This document shows, piece by piece, positions 27,754 to 38,208 of a stretch of DNA of 64,000 nt. A program made the translations under genes and the position numbers. The stretch comes from Pseudomonas extremaustralis. Its GTDB lineage: Bacteria; Pseudomonadota; Gammaproteobacteria; Pseudomonadales; Pseudomonadaceae. The first letter of the stretch is position 1. Every line of letters starts with the position of its first letter. The stretch is taken from positions 5,738,501-5,802,500 of the forward strand of contig NZ_LT629689.1 in NCBI RefSeq assembly GCF_900102035.1, read 5' to 3'. A model generated the notes under the pieces. The model saw only the letters and a list, made by a program, of their open reading frames with translations, did no database searches and was not told the DNA's origin.

Positions 27754-28400
27754 TGCCACAGGTCCTGGGCTTTCGCGAGCTCGGCCGGATGGACTACGAG
27801 CCCGTCTGGCACGCCATGCAGCGCTTCACCAACGAGCGCGGCAGCTCGGCACCCGATGAAATCTGGCTGGTGGAACACCCGCCGGTGTTCACCCAGGGCC
27901 AGGCCGGCAAGGCCGAGCATCTACTACTTCCGGGTGATATTCCGGTGGTGCAGGTCGACCGAGGGGGGCAAGTGACTTACCATGGCCCCGGTCAACTGGT
28001 GGCTTACTTGCTGCTGGACGTGCGCAAGCTGGGTTTTGGCGTGCGTGACCTGGTGAACCGCATGGAGGCTTGCCTGATCGAGCTGTTGGCCAGTTACGGC
28101 GTGGGCGCCGCGGCCAAGCCCGATGCACCTGGTGTGTACGTGGACGGCGCGAAGATCGCTTCCCTCGGCTTGCGGATTCGCCACGGCTGTTCCTTTCATG
28201 GCCTGGCCTTGAACGTGGACATGGACCTGGCACCGTTTCGACGGATCAACCCGTGCGGTTACGCAGGACTGGCGATGACCCAACTGAGCGACCACGCCGC
28301 ACCGATTAAATTTGCCGAGGTAAGTGCCCGGCTGCGTGAGCAGCTCGTCAAACACCTCGACTATGCTGAGCAGACGACCCTCACGGGCGGAATCGACTGA
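27753..28400 (+). CDS. lipB: Octanoyltransferase
   Basis: LipB moves the octanoyl group from acyl carrier protein to lipoyl domains, the first step of lipoate synthesis. The 215-residue protein has the motif [22 protein letters not shown] and the catalytic cysteine-containing [17 protein letters not shown]. The ATG at 27753 overlaps the ybeD stop (TGATG); a GTG one codon earlier is also in frame. Two bases separate it from lipA, so both enzymes are made together. Confidence 0.96.
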   Translation: MPQVLGFRELGRMDYEPVWHAMQRFTNERGSSAPDEIWLVEHPPVFTQGQAGKAEHLLLPGDIPVVQVDRGGQVTYHGPGQLVAYLLLDVRKLGFGVRDLVNRMEACLIELLASYGVGAAAKPDAPGVYVDGAKIASLGLRIRHGCSFHGLALNVDMDLAPFRRINPCGYAGLAMTQLSDHAAPIKFAEVSARLREQLVKHLDYAEQTTLTGGID

Positions 28401-28402
28401 TT

Positions 28403-29422
28403 ATGACTACTGATGCAGTGCAAACCATGATCCCGACGCTGGACATCTCCGAGAGTCCGGCCCCGCGTGCCAAGGTGGAAGCCGGCGTCAAGCTGCGCGG
28501 CGCCGAGAAGGTTGCACGCATCCCGGTGAAGATCATTCCGACCACCGAACTGCCGAAAAAGCCTGACTGGATTCGCGTGCGTATCCCGGTCTCGCCGGAA
28601 GTCGACCGTATCAAGGCCCTGCTGCGCAAACACAAGCTGCACAGCGTGTGCGAAGAAGCGTCCTGCCCGAACCTGGGCGAGTGCTTCTCCGGCGGTACCG
28701 CCACCTTCATGATCATGGGCGACATCTGTACCCGTCGTTGCCCGTTCTGCGACGTCGGCCACGGCCGGCCGAAGCCACTGGACGTCAACGAACCGGAAAG
28801 CCTGGCCATCGCCATCGCCGACCTGAAACTCAAGTACGTGGTGATCACCTCGGTCGACCGCGACGACCTGCGTGACGGCGGTGCCCAGCACTTTGCCGAC
28901 TGCATCCGCGAAATCCGCAAGCTGTCGCCGGACGTGATGCTCGAAACCCTGGTGCCGGACTACCGTGGCCGCATGGACGTGGCGCTGGAAATCACCGCCG
29001 CCGAGCCGCCGGATGTGTTCAACCACAACCTGGAAACCGTACCGCGCCTGTACAAAGCCGCGCGTCCGGGTTCCGACTACCAGTGGTCGCTGACCCTGCT
29101 GCAGAAATTCAAGCAGATGATGCCGCACATCCCGACCAAATCCGGCCTGATGCTGGGCCTGGGCGAGACCGACGAGGAAGTGATCGAAGTCATGCAGCGC
29201 ATGCGCGAACACGACATCGACATGCTGACCCTGGGCCAGTACCTGCAACCGTCGCGCAGCCACTTGCCGGTGCAGCGTTTCGTGCACCCGGACACCTTCG
29301 CCTGGTTCGCCGAGGAAGGCTACAAGATGGGCTTCAAGAACGTAGCCTCGGGCCCGCTGGTACGCTCCTCGTACCACGCCGACGAACAGGCCAAGCTGGT
29401 CAAGGCCAGCCTGGTTTCGTAA
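28403..29422 (+). CDS. lipA: Lipoyl synthase
   Basis: LipA is the radical-SAM enzyme that inserts two sulphurs into the octanoyl chain. The 339-residue protein has the auxiliary cluster [12 protein letters not shown], the radical-[11 protein letters not shown] and the C-terminal RSSYHADEQ stretch carrying the conserved serine ligand. It has an N-terminal extension of about 50 residues typical of gammaproteobacteria. Convincing identity and position after lipB. Confidence 0.97.
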   Translation: MTTDAVQTMIPTLDISESPAPRAKVEAGVKLRGAEKVARIPVKIIPTTELPKKPDWIRVRIPVSPEVDRIKALLRKHKLHSVCEEASCPNLGECFSGGTATFMIMGDICTRRCPFCDVGHGRPKPLDVNEPESLAIAIADLKLKYVVITSVDRDDLRDGGAQHFADCIREIRKLSPDVMLETLVPDYRGRMDVALEITAAEPPDVFNHNLETVPRLYKAARPGSDYQWSLTLLQKFKQMMPHIPTKSGLMLGLGETDEEVIEVMQRMREHDIDMLTLGQYLQPSRSHLPVQRFVHPDTFAWFAEEGYKMGFKNVASGPLVRSSYHADEQAKLVKASLVS

Positions 29423-29436
29423 TACAGATCTGCCGA

Positions 29437-29527
29437 TGTGGGAGGGGGCTTGCTCCCGATAGCGGGGGTGTCAGTCGCTACAGATGCTGGCTGATCCGCC
29501 GCCATCGGGAGCAAGCCCCCTCCCACA
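29437..29527. repeat. REP-type inverted repeat pair, family A
   Basis: TGTGGGAGGGGGCTTGCTCCCGAT faces ATCGGGAGCAAGCCCCCTCCCACA over about 43 bases that contain GTCAGTCGCTACAGATGCTGGCTGAT. It fills the lipA-ldcA gap. The same element, with the same centre, recurs at 32220 and in diverged form at 42171. Confidence 0.88.
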
Positions 29528-29559
29528 GTTCGTTGCGCGTTATATAGGGAGATCCATGG

Positions 29560-30492
29560 ATGACCAGCCAACGAGCGGCCGCCGTCCCGGCCTTGCGCCC
29601 CGAAGGCACAATCGCCCTGATCGCCCCCGCCGGCCCCGCCGCGCTGGATATTGAAAAGGCCGGCCAATGGATGCGCTCCCGTGGCTACGACCTGCGGATT
29701 TCCCCCGGTGTCCATGAGCGCGACGGCTACCTCGCCGGCAGCGATGACATACGCCTGCGTGACCTCCACACGGCCTTCGCCGACCCCGAAATCGATGCGA
29801 TCTTCTGCCTGCGCGGCGGCTACGGTACACCGCGCCTGCTTGATCGCCTGGACTTCGACCTGTTGCGCGCCAACCCCAAGCCGTTCGTCGGCTACAGCGA
29901 CATCACCGCCCTGCACCTGGCGATCAACCGCTACGCCGGTTTCGTGACCTTCCACGGCCCGATGCTCAATGCCGATCTGCTGGGTGACAAGCAACCACCG
30001 ACCGAGTCCTCGCTGTTCAGCCTCTTGCGCGGCCGATTGGGCGCCGGCAGCGTGTTGACGCACCCGGTGGCCTACCCATTGACCACGATCGAGCCTGGCA
30101 TCGCCTGTGGGCGCCTGCTGGGGGGCAACCTGTCGATGATTGCGGCGGTGATGGGCACGCCTTATGAAATCGACGCTGAAGGCATCATCCTGTTTATCGA
30201 AGACGTCAACGAGCCGATCTACCGCATCGACCGCTTGCTCACGCACCTGCGGTTGGCGGGCAAGTTGGCCCAGGTCGGGGGTGTGCTGGTGGGGGATGTG
30301 GCCGGGGTGGATCGGGTTGCGCTGGAGCGCTTGCTGAAGCAGACCTTCGCGCCGCTGGGTATCCCGGTGTTATCCGGTTGGTGCAGTGGGCATTGCGATC
30401 CGAACCTGACGCTGCCGATAGGGGCGCTGGTGCGGCTGGATGCGGGGGAGCAGCGGGTGGTGCTGGAACAGGATGTGGTGTTCAGGCCCTGA
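29560..30492 (+). CDS. ldcA: Murein tetrapeptide (L,D-) carboxypeptidase, S66 family
   Basis: A 310-residue LD-carboxypeptidase that removes the terminal D-Ala from tetrapeptides during cytoplasmic murein recycling. The S66 nucleophile motif is visible in KPFVGYSDITALHLAI, and the LGGNLSMIAAVMGTPYEID and C-terminal VLSGWCSGHCDPNLTLPIG blocks complete the family pattern, the last holding the catalytic histidine. It stands alone after a REP doublet, with its own ribosome site GGGAGAT. A related role in resistance to peptide antibiotics (MccF-like) is less likely given the match to LdcA. Confidence 0.88.
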   Translation: MTSQRAAAVPALRPEGTIALIAPAGPAALDIEKAGQWMRSRGYDLRISPGVHERDGYLAGSDDIRLRDLHTAFADPEIDAIFCLRGGYGTPRLLDRLDFDLLRANPKPFVGYSDITALHLAINRYAGFVTFHGPMLNADLLGDKQPPTESSLFSLLRGRLGAGSVLTHPVAYPLTTIEPGIACGRLLGGNLSMIAAVMGTPYEIDAEGIILFIEDVNEPIYRIDRLLTHLRLAGKLAQVGGVLVGDVAGVDRVALERLLKQTFAPLGIPVLSGWCSGHCDPNLTLPIGALVRLDAGEQRVVLEQDVVFRP

Positions 30493-30514
30493 AGCTGTCG
30501 TCGTTTGTTAAACC

Positions 30515-30544
30515 GCTATCGGGAGCAAGCCCTCTCCCGATAGC
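30515..30544. repeat. Minimal family A repeat forming a terminator-like hairpin
   Basis: GCTATCGGGAG and CTCCCGATAGC are perfect 11-base arms around an 8-base loop, located between the convergent ldcA and lytic transglycosylase genes. It is a shortened relative of the 29437 element and probably works as a bidirectional 3'-end structure. Confidence 0.75.
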
Positions 30545-30564
30545 AGTAGTCGCCACAAACCGAT

Positions 30565-31890
30565 CTAGCGGTTCTTCAGCGACTCCAGCAGTTTCACGGT
30601 CGGATACCCATCCGCCGGCCAGCCCAACGATTGCTGTGCCGAGCGAATCGCCTTGCGCGTGTTCGCGCCGATAATCCCGTCCGGGTTGCCGGCGTCATAG
30701 CCATTGGCGCTGAGCACTGTTTGCAGGTCGATGCGCTGCGAGCGGCTCAGGGGCAGCTCGTCTTTCGGCCAATCGCCACGAATCACACCGCCGCCGCCAA
30801 AGCGCTCCGACAACAGGCCCACGGCCAGTGCATAAGACGACGAGTTGTTGTACTTGAGGATCGCGCGAAAGTTATCCAATACCAGGAACGCCGGGCCACG
30901 GTAGCCGGCCGGCAGCAGCAGGGCGGCGGACAGTTGCTCGACATTCGGCGGCATGCTCGCGCCTGCTGGCAGCTCGATCCCCAGTTTCAGCCACTCGGCA
31001 ACGGTCTTGCGAATGCCGCCGTCGGCCAGGGCGTAATCGAAGTTCGCCGGCAATGGCTTGACTTCAAAGCCCCACGGCTGGCCCCGCTGCCAGCCGGAGC
31101 TTTGCAAGTAGTGCGCGGTGGAAGCGAGGGCGTCGGCCGGGCTGTTCCAGATGTCGCGGCGACCGTCGCCGTCGAAGTCCACGGCATGGGTGTTGTAGGT
31201 GGTCGGGATGAACTGGGTCTGGCCCATGGCGCCGGCCCAGGAGCCTTTCATTTGGTCGGCCTGGATATCGCCATGCTGGATGATCTGCAGCGCCGCCAGC
31301 AATTGCGCCTGGGCAAATGCCGGGCGACGGCCTTCGTAGGCCAGGGTCGCGAGGGAGCGGATCACCGAGTTGTTGCCCTGGAACTGGCCGAAGTTACTCT
31401 CCATGCCCCACACCGAGACCAACGCCTGGCGGTCGACGTCGTAACGTTGTTCGATGCTTTGCAGGATGTCCGCGTACTTGATCAACTGTGCCTGGCCATT
31501 GCGCACGCGCACTGGCGACAGGGCGCCCTCGAGGTATTCCCACACCGGCCTGGAAAACTCCGGCTGGCTGCGGTCGGCGCGGATCACCGCCATATCGGGG
31601 GTGACGTTGGCGAAGGCATTGTCGAACACCGCAGCAGTGATGCCGGCCCTCAAGGCTTCCACGCGAAAGCCAGCCTGCCATTCGGCGAAGGTCTGGGTCG
31701 GTTGGATATCGAGGTTGTCCACGGCCAGTGGGGCCACGACAGCGGGCGTTGCCACCGGGGCGGTCTGGAGCGGTGGTAGGGGTTGGGCGTCGGCGGCGGT
31801 AGGTTTTTCGGCGCAGGCGACTAGCAGTACGAGGCTGGCGGCAGCGATCAATTGGCGAAGGTGCCAACGACGGGAAAGACTAGAGGGCAT
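30565..31890 (-). CDS. Lytic murein transglycosylase with peptidoglycan-binding domain
   Basis: A 441-residue MltB-family lytic transglycosylase. The signal sequence ends in the lipobox LLVAC (lipidated Cys near residue 26), so it is membrane anchored. The catalytic glutamate is in SVWGMESNFGQFQG and the substrate stretch GAMGQTQFIPTTYNTHAVDFDGDGRRDIW follows. A PG_binding_1 domain (residues about 375-435, YDAGNPDGIIGANTRKAIRSAQ) closes the protein, which the mltB at 24041 lacks. It resembles the SltB2/SltB3 group of pseudomonads. Confidence 0.9.
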   Translation of the reverse strand: MPSSLSRRWHLRQLIAAASLVLLVACAEKPTAADAQPLPPLQTAPVATPAVVAPLAVDNLDIQPTQTFAEWQAGFRVEALRAGITAAVFDNAFANVTPDMAVIRADRSQPEFSRPVWEYLEGALSPVRVRNGQAQLIKYADILQSIEQRYDVDRQALVSVWGMESNFGQFQGNNSVIRSLATLAYEGRRPAFAQAQLLAALQIIQHGDIQADQMKGSWAGAMGQTQFIPTTYNTHAVDFDGDGRRDIWNSPADALASTAHYLQSSGWQRGQPWGFEVKPLPANFDYALADGGIRKTVAEWLKLGIELPAGASMPPNVEQLSAALLLPAGYRGPAFLVLDNFRAILKYNNSSSYALAVGLLSERFGGGGVIRGDWPKDELPLSRSQRIDLQTVLSANGYDAGNPDGIIGANTRKAIRSAQQSLGWPADGYPTVKLLESLKNR

Positions 31891-31951
31891 GCACAGGTCC
31901 AGGGGTTACAAATCAGGTACAGACCTTATCATGCCAGAGGGGCGCTTGCCT

Positions 31952-32116
31952 TCAGGCAGCCAGAAAGTAAGAAGCCTCCCAGCTATTAGACTGGAAGGCT
32001 TCGCGGCGGTAGCTGCCTTTGCCCTTGCCGGCGCGTTCTTGACGGCTGCGGAACAGTGGCTGGGCGATGATGGATTTGGCCTTGTTGGGGCCATGCTTGG
32101 ATGGCTTTTTGCTCAT
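31952..32116 (-). CDS. arfA: Alternative ribosome-rescue factor A
   Basis: A 54-residue basic protein that rescues ribosomes stalled on messages lacking a stop codon, recruiting RF2 when trans-translation fails. The family core is clear: AKSIIAQPLFRSRQERAGKGKGSYRR, with the C-terminal KGKGSY-type basic tail. The ATG at 32116 is preceded by GAGAGTATC. The frame remains open far upstream but this start matches the family. A strong hairpin lies inside the coding sequence over codons 39-49 (see that entry), the hallmark of genes whose messages are truncated by RNase III or a terminator and controlled by tmRNA. The gene is too short for many annotators and is usually missed. Confidence 0.85.
   Translation of the reverse strand: MSKKPSKHGPNKAKSIIAQPLFRSRQERAGKGKGSYRREAFQSNSWEASYFLAA
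31971..32002 (-). promoter_or_regulatory. Hairpin inside arfA (non-stop message generator)
   Basis: On the coding strand GAAGCCT/AGGCTTC (7 bp) and CCAG/CTGG (4 bp), split by one mismatch, surround an 8-base loop and are followed by TTACTTTC. In other bacteria the arfA hairpin acts as a terminator or RNase III target, producing a stop-less message whose product is degraded by tmRNA tagging unless tmRNA fails. Here it covers codons 39-49 of 54, so a cut or termination in it would remove the stop codon. Confidence 0.75.
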
Positions 32117-32219
32117 GATCGATACTCTCTTGGGTTGGGGTGCAGCGGTGCAAATCATCGGCCTAAGTCGCACGGCTGTAAAGCCCGGCAGGTGTCTTGA
32201 AATGTAAACGCGGTCCAGA

Positions 32220-32305
32220 TGTGGGAGGGGGCTTGCTCCCGATTGCGGGGTGTCAGTCGCTATAGATGCTGGCTGATCCATCGCTATCGGGAGCAAGCCC
32301 CCACA
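32220..32305. repeat. REP-type inverted repeat pair, family A
   Basis: TGTGGGAGGGGGCTTGCTCCCGAT faces ATCGGGAGCAAGCCCCCACA, with the same GTCAGTCGCTATAGATGCTGGCTGAT centre as the element at 29437. The right arm has lost four bases (CCCCCACA for CCCCCTCCCACA). It lies between arfA and holA. Confidence 0.88.
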
Positions 32306-32334
32306 TGGGTTTTGCGGTGTTTTTAAGCGAGGGG

Positions 32335-33372
32335 TTATTCGGCGGGTAATGCCAGGCGCTGCCCGGACATCAGCAGTGACAGGCGGCTGAGGCTCATCCA
32401 TGGCGAACCGGCCGCCTGGCCCTTGATCTGGGCATCGATGCATTGCGCATCCAGTAACAACTGCGCCCAGCGTTGCGCCGAGTGCCGTTGCAGGGCCTTG
32501 CTCATCAGGGGTTTGCGCTTGTCCCACACCGGTGGCCTGGCCTGGCTGAAGCATTTGTCCAGCGGCGTGCCCTGGCTGTATTGCAGGGAAATGTTGGCCA
32601 GCACCCGCAGCTCCCGGGCCAGGGCCCAGAGAATCACCGGTGGCTCCACGCCTTCGCCGCGCAGGCCTTCGAGCATGCGCAGGGCATGGGCGGGCTCACC
32701 GTTGAGAATTGCATCCACCAGCCCGAATACGTCGAAGCGTGCGCTGTCTGCCACTGCGCCCTGGACGGTCTCGACGGTGATCTGCCCGTCTTCGGCCATC
32801 AGCTTGAGCTTTTCGATCTCTTGGGCGGCGGCCAGCAAGTTGCCTTCGACCCGGGCCGCGATCAGCTCTACCGCGTCCTGGGTCGCCGACAGCCCCGATT
32901 GAGACAAGCGCTGGCGAATCCACTGCGGCAACTGGCTGCTGTCCACCGGCCAGATCTGGATGAACTGGGTCTGTGCCCCTTCCACCAGAGCCTTGCCCCA
33001 TTTGGTTTTCTGCGCGCTGCCGTCGAGCTTGGGCAGGCTGATCAGCAACACCGTGTCTTCGGCCGGGCGCGAGCAGTATTCCATCAGGGCGGCCGCGCCT
33101 TTGTCGCCCGGCTTGCCTGAAGGCAGGCGCAGTTCCAGCAGACGTTTTTCGGCGAACAGCGACATGCTCGCGCCCGCTTGCAGCAGCGTGCCCCAGTCGA
33201 AACTGGCGTCGGCGCTGAACACCTGGCGTTCATCGAAACCTTGCTGGCGCGCGGCGCTGCGAATGGCGTCGGCGGCTTCCTGACACAGCAGCGGGTCGTC
33301 GCCGCTGACAATATAGACAGGCGCAAGGCCACCTTGCAGATGCTTGGCGAGTTGGGCGGGGGCGAGTTTCAT
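32335..33372 (-). CDS. holA: DNA polymerase III delta subunit
   Basis: HolA opens the beta sliding clamp within the clamp loader. The 345-residue protein begins MKLAPAQLAKHLQGGLAPVYIVSGDDPLLCQEAADAIR, the family's N-terminal AAA+-like fold, and has the conserved FDVFGLVDAILNGEPAHALRML and WALARELRVLANI stretches. It follows lptE by 39 bases. leuS-lptE-holA is a conserved order in gammaproteobacteria. Confidence 0.94.
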   Translation of the reverse strand: MKLAPAQLAKHLQGGLAPVYIVSGDDPLLCQEAADAIRSAARQQGFDERQVFSADASFDWGTLLQAGASMSLFAEKRLLELRLPSGKPGDKGAAALMEYCSRPAEDTVLLISLPKLDGSAQKTKWGKALVEGAQTQFIQIWPVDSSQLPQWIRQRLSQSGLSATQDAVELIAARVEGNLLAAAQEIEKLKLMAEDGQITVETVQGAVADSARFDVFGLVDAILNGEPAHALRMLEGLRGEGVEPPVILWALARELRVLANISLQYSQGTPLDKCFSQARPPVWDKRKPLMSKALQRHSAQRWAQLLLDAQCIDAQIKGQAAGSPWMSLSRLSLLMSGQRLALPAE

Positions 33373-33384
33373 AGGCGGGGCGAA

Positions 33385-33405
33385 CGGGGCGCTGGGAGCG
33401 CCCCG
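33385..33405 (-). other. GC hairpin between lptE and holA
   Basis: CGGGGCGCT and AGCGCCCCG pair perfectly around three bases, 6 bases after the lptE stop and 12 bases before the holA start. With no T-run it is unlikely to be a full terminator; it may set the ratio between lptE and holA expression or occlude the holA ribosome site. Confidence 0.55.
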
Positions 33406-33411
33406 TCTGGC

Positions 33412-34017
33412 TTACTCGACAGGAACTTCGACAGGCGATTGTTTCGGCGTGTTGTCTTCGTATTCCTTCGCGGCTTTCAGCGCGTCGGCATCGGCCTTGG
33501 CCTTGTCGTCAGCACGTTGCTGCAGGGTAGCGAGTTGTTCCGGGGTCAGCATCGACAGGCGCAACACCATGCGCTGTACCAGTTCGCGACGCATTTCCTT
33601 GCGCACCTGGGTGATTTCGGAGTCCGAACCGACCAGGTTGTTGCCGTCGTGGCTGACGATTTTCTGCACCTGGATGTCATCACCCATCAATGGCAGGTGA
33701 TCGCGGCCCTGGATTTCGAAGCTGAGCACGCTGCTCAGTTCGATGTCGGAGGCACGGCCGGCGCTGGCGTAGCTCAGGTTACGCTGGGTTTGTTTTTCGT
33801 TGGCCAGGAACAGCTTGTAGGTCGCGCCGGTGTAGACGTGCACGCCGCTGTTTGTCAGGACCTGACGCAACTGGGTCACTGTTTCGCTGTAGGCGTCGCG
33901 AGCGCTGACGTCCAGTTCCTTGATCGTCAGGTCATTGGTGCCGGTACCGCGCAGCTGGAAGCCGCAAGCGCTCAGCAGCACGGCGAGGCCCATAACCAGC
34001 AGATTGCGTTTGATCAT
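33412..34017 (-). CDS. lptE: LPS-assembly lipoprotein LptE
   Basis: LptE plugs the LptD barrel that inserts lipopolysaccharide into the outer membrane. The 201-residue protein has a signal sequence with lipobox LSAC followed by GFQLRGTG, a near-invariant LptE start, and alternating beta/alpha sequence to about residue 170, ending in a low-complexity tail (KQSPVEVPVE). Its position between leuS and holA is the conserved one. Confidence 0.95.
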   Translation of the reverse strand: MIKRNLLVMGLAVLLSACGFQLRGTGTNDLTIKELDVSARDAYSETVTQLRQVLTNSGVHVYTGATYKLFLANEKQTQRNLSYASAGRASDIELSSVLSFEIQGRDHLPLMGDDIQVQKIVSHDGNNLVGSDSEITQVRKEMRRELVQRMVLRLSMLTPEQLATLQQRADDKAKADADALKAAKEYEDNTPKQSPVEVPVE

Positions 34018-34105
34018 TTTGTTGCTCCCCTTGAAACCATGTGGGCCTTATCGAGGCCCTGAAGGCTTTGTTCGGCGCAAGGCTCAAGCCCTGCGCCCGA
34101 TCCGA

Positions 34106-36952
<2,847 letters not shown>

Positions 36953-36974
36953 TTATCTTCAATGAGGTGAGGGG

Positions 36975-37286
36975 ATGGTTGAATCGCAGCGAAGCGCAAC
37001 GAAAACGGACATCTACGAAGGATTGATCGATCGATTGGGTCGAGCATTGGATGCAGCGAGAACAGCGGGCCGATTGCGTGATGAACGGCCTGTCGAGTTG
37101 GAACTGCGCGGTCTGACCCGCGCGGAGCTGGAACTGATCAAGGCTTTTCTGCAGCGTAATGGGCGCAGTACACCTCCTTGTGTGGCAACCCCGCCAGCCA
37201 AGGAACCTGCGCATTCTGCCAAGGTGGTGTGGCTCAAGGACGTGTCGGCCGGTCGCGGCCCGGAAAAGCTCCGGTCCGTCCGCTAG
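36975..37286 (+). CDS. Small protein of unknown function, YbeL-like without the zinc ribbon (tentative)
   Basis: A 103-residue hydrophilic protein. The first half (TDIYEGLIDRLGRALDAAR and LRGLTRAELELIKAFLQRN) resembles the helical N-terminal part of DUF1451/YbeL proteins, which lie near leuS in other gammaproteobacteria, but the C-terminal zinc-ribbon cysteines are absent (only one Cys). The start at 36975 follows GGTGAGGGG. The similarity is from memory and moderate; an unrelated conserved Pseudomonas protein is possible. It is divergent from leuS with about 260 bases between them in which I see nothing else. Confidence 0.6.
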   Translation: MVESQRSATKTDIYEGLIDRLGRALDAARTAGRLRDERPVELELRGLTRAELELIKAFLQRNGRSTPPCVATPPAKEPAHSAKVVWLKDVSAGRGPEKLRSVR

Positions 37287-37379
37287 CGTCATCCATTCCC
37301 CCTTGTGCGTCATGTCACGGTAAAGATTGTCGTTAAACCCCGTTACACCTTAGGCTTCGGGCATCTGTGGAGATGCCCG

Positions 37380-38141
37380 ATGCCTATTCGTTACTTCATC
37401 AAACAACTGCTTTTGCCGCCCGGCATTTTCTTGCTGTTGCTGGCCCTTGCCTGGTGGTTGCGTCGCAGCCGTCCCCGTTTGGCCGGTTGCTGCTTTGCCC
37501 TTGGGCTGGGTGGCATGTGGTTGATCAGCCTGCCGGTGATGGTGGAGTGGGGCGCCCGGGCCCTGGAAAGCGCGCCGCCGCTGGCCCGTGAAGACTGGTC
37601 GACCCTGGCCCAGCGCGCCGACGCCATTGTGGTGCTAGGCTCGGGGCGCGAGCGTGGCGACCCGGCGTGGGGCGCCGACCAGCCGACAGGCATCGGCCTG
37701 GAACGCCAGCGCTATGCCGCGCGACTGGCCAAAGCCTCCGGGTTGCCGGTGTTGACCACCGGCGGCTTGCATTACGGCACGCCGCCCAGTGAAGCGCAGT
37801 TAATGGCGGTATCGATGCAGGATGATTTCGGCGTCGCGGTGCGCTGGAAGGAAGAGCGCAGCCGCACCACCTGGGAAAACGCGCAAATGAGCGCCGAGAT
37901 TTTATTGCCCGAGGGTATCAAGCGGGTGGTGGTCGTCACTCAGGCCTGGCACATGCCGCGTTCGGTATGGAGTTTTGAAAAGGCCGGTTTCACCGTGGTA
38001 CCGGCGCCCGTGGGCTTTCTCGGCGTGGACAACGCCCGGCCGCTGGGCGGCTGGATGCCGGAGTTCAAGTCGGTGTGGCAGAGCGGACAGTTGATCAACG
38101 AGGCCGTAGGGCAGGTGGGTTACCGGTTGTTCTATCGCTGA
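37380..38141 (+). CDS. YdcF/ElyC-like DUF218 membrane protein
   Basis: A 253-residue protein with two N-terminal membrane segments followed by a DUF218 domain, with the typical DAIVVLGSGRERGDPAWG, the SRTTWENAQMSAEIL stretch and VVTQAWHMPRSVWSFEKAGF. ElyC in E. coli affects peptidoglycan precursor stability at low temperature; YdcF binds nucleotide-like ligands. The ATG at 37380 is preferred over the in-frame open region reaching back to 37305, which would add 25 atypical residues. Confidence 0.87.
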   Translation: MPIRYFIKQLLLPPGIFLLLLALAWWLRRSRPRLAGCCFALGLGGMWLISLPVMVEWGARALESAPPLAREDWSTLAQRADAIVVLGSGRERGDPAWGADQPTGIGLERQRYAARLAKASGLPVLTTGGLHYGTPPSEAQLMAVSMQDDFGVAVRWKEERSRTTWENAQMSAEILLPEGIKRVVVVTQAWHMPRSVWSFEKAGFTVVPAPVGFLGVDNARPLGGWMPEFKSVWQSGQLINEAVGQVGYRLFYR

Positions 38142-38159
38142 CGCTGCACACAGAAATAG

Positions 38160-38200
38160 ATGTGGGAGGGCGCGAAACCCCTCCCACATGGGGTTTCGCG
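38160..38200. terminator. Two overlapping, mutually exclusive hairpins between convergent genes
   Basis: ATGTGGGAGGG (38160-38170) pairs with CCCTCCCACAT (38179-38189), and CGCGAAACCCC (38171-38181) pairs with GGGGTTTCGCG (38190-38200). Both stems are perfect and cannot form together. The first is a degraded family A repeat. The structure lies between the stops of the DUF218 gene and lnt and probably ends both transcripts. Confidence 0.65.
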
Positions 38201-38208
38201 AGGAGCTG

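Noticed and set aside
31952..32554. A 200-residue protein ending in the ArfA sequence
   Set aside because: The upstream 146 residues read through a REP repeat and the end of holA; only the last 54 residues match ArfA.
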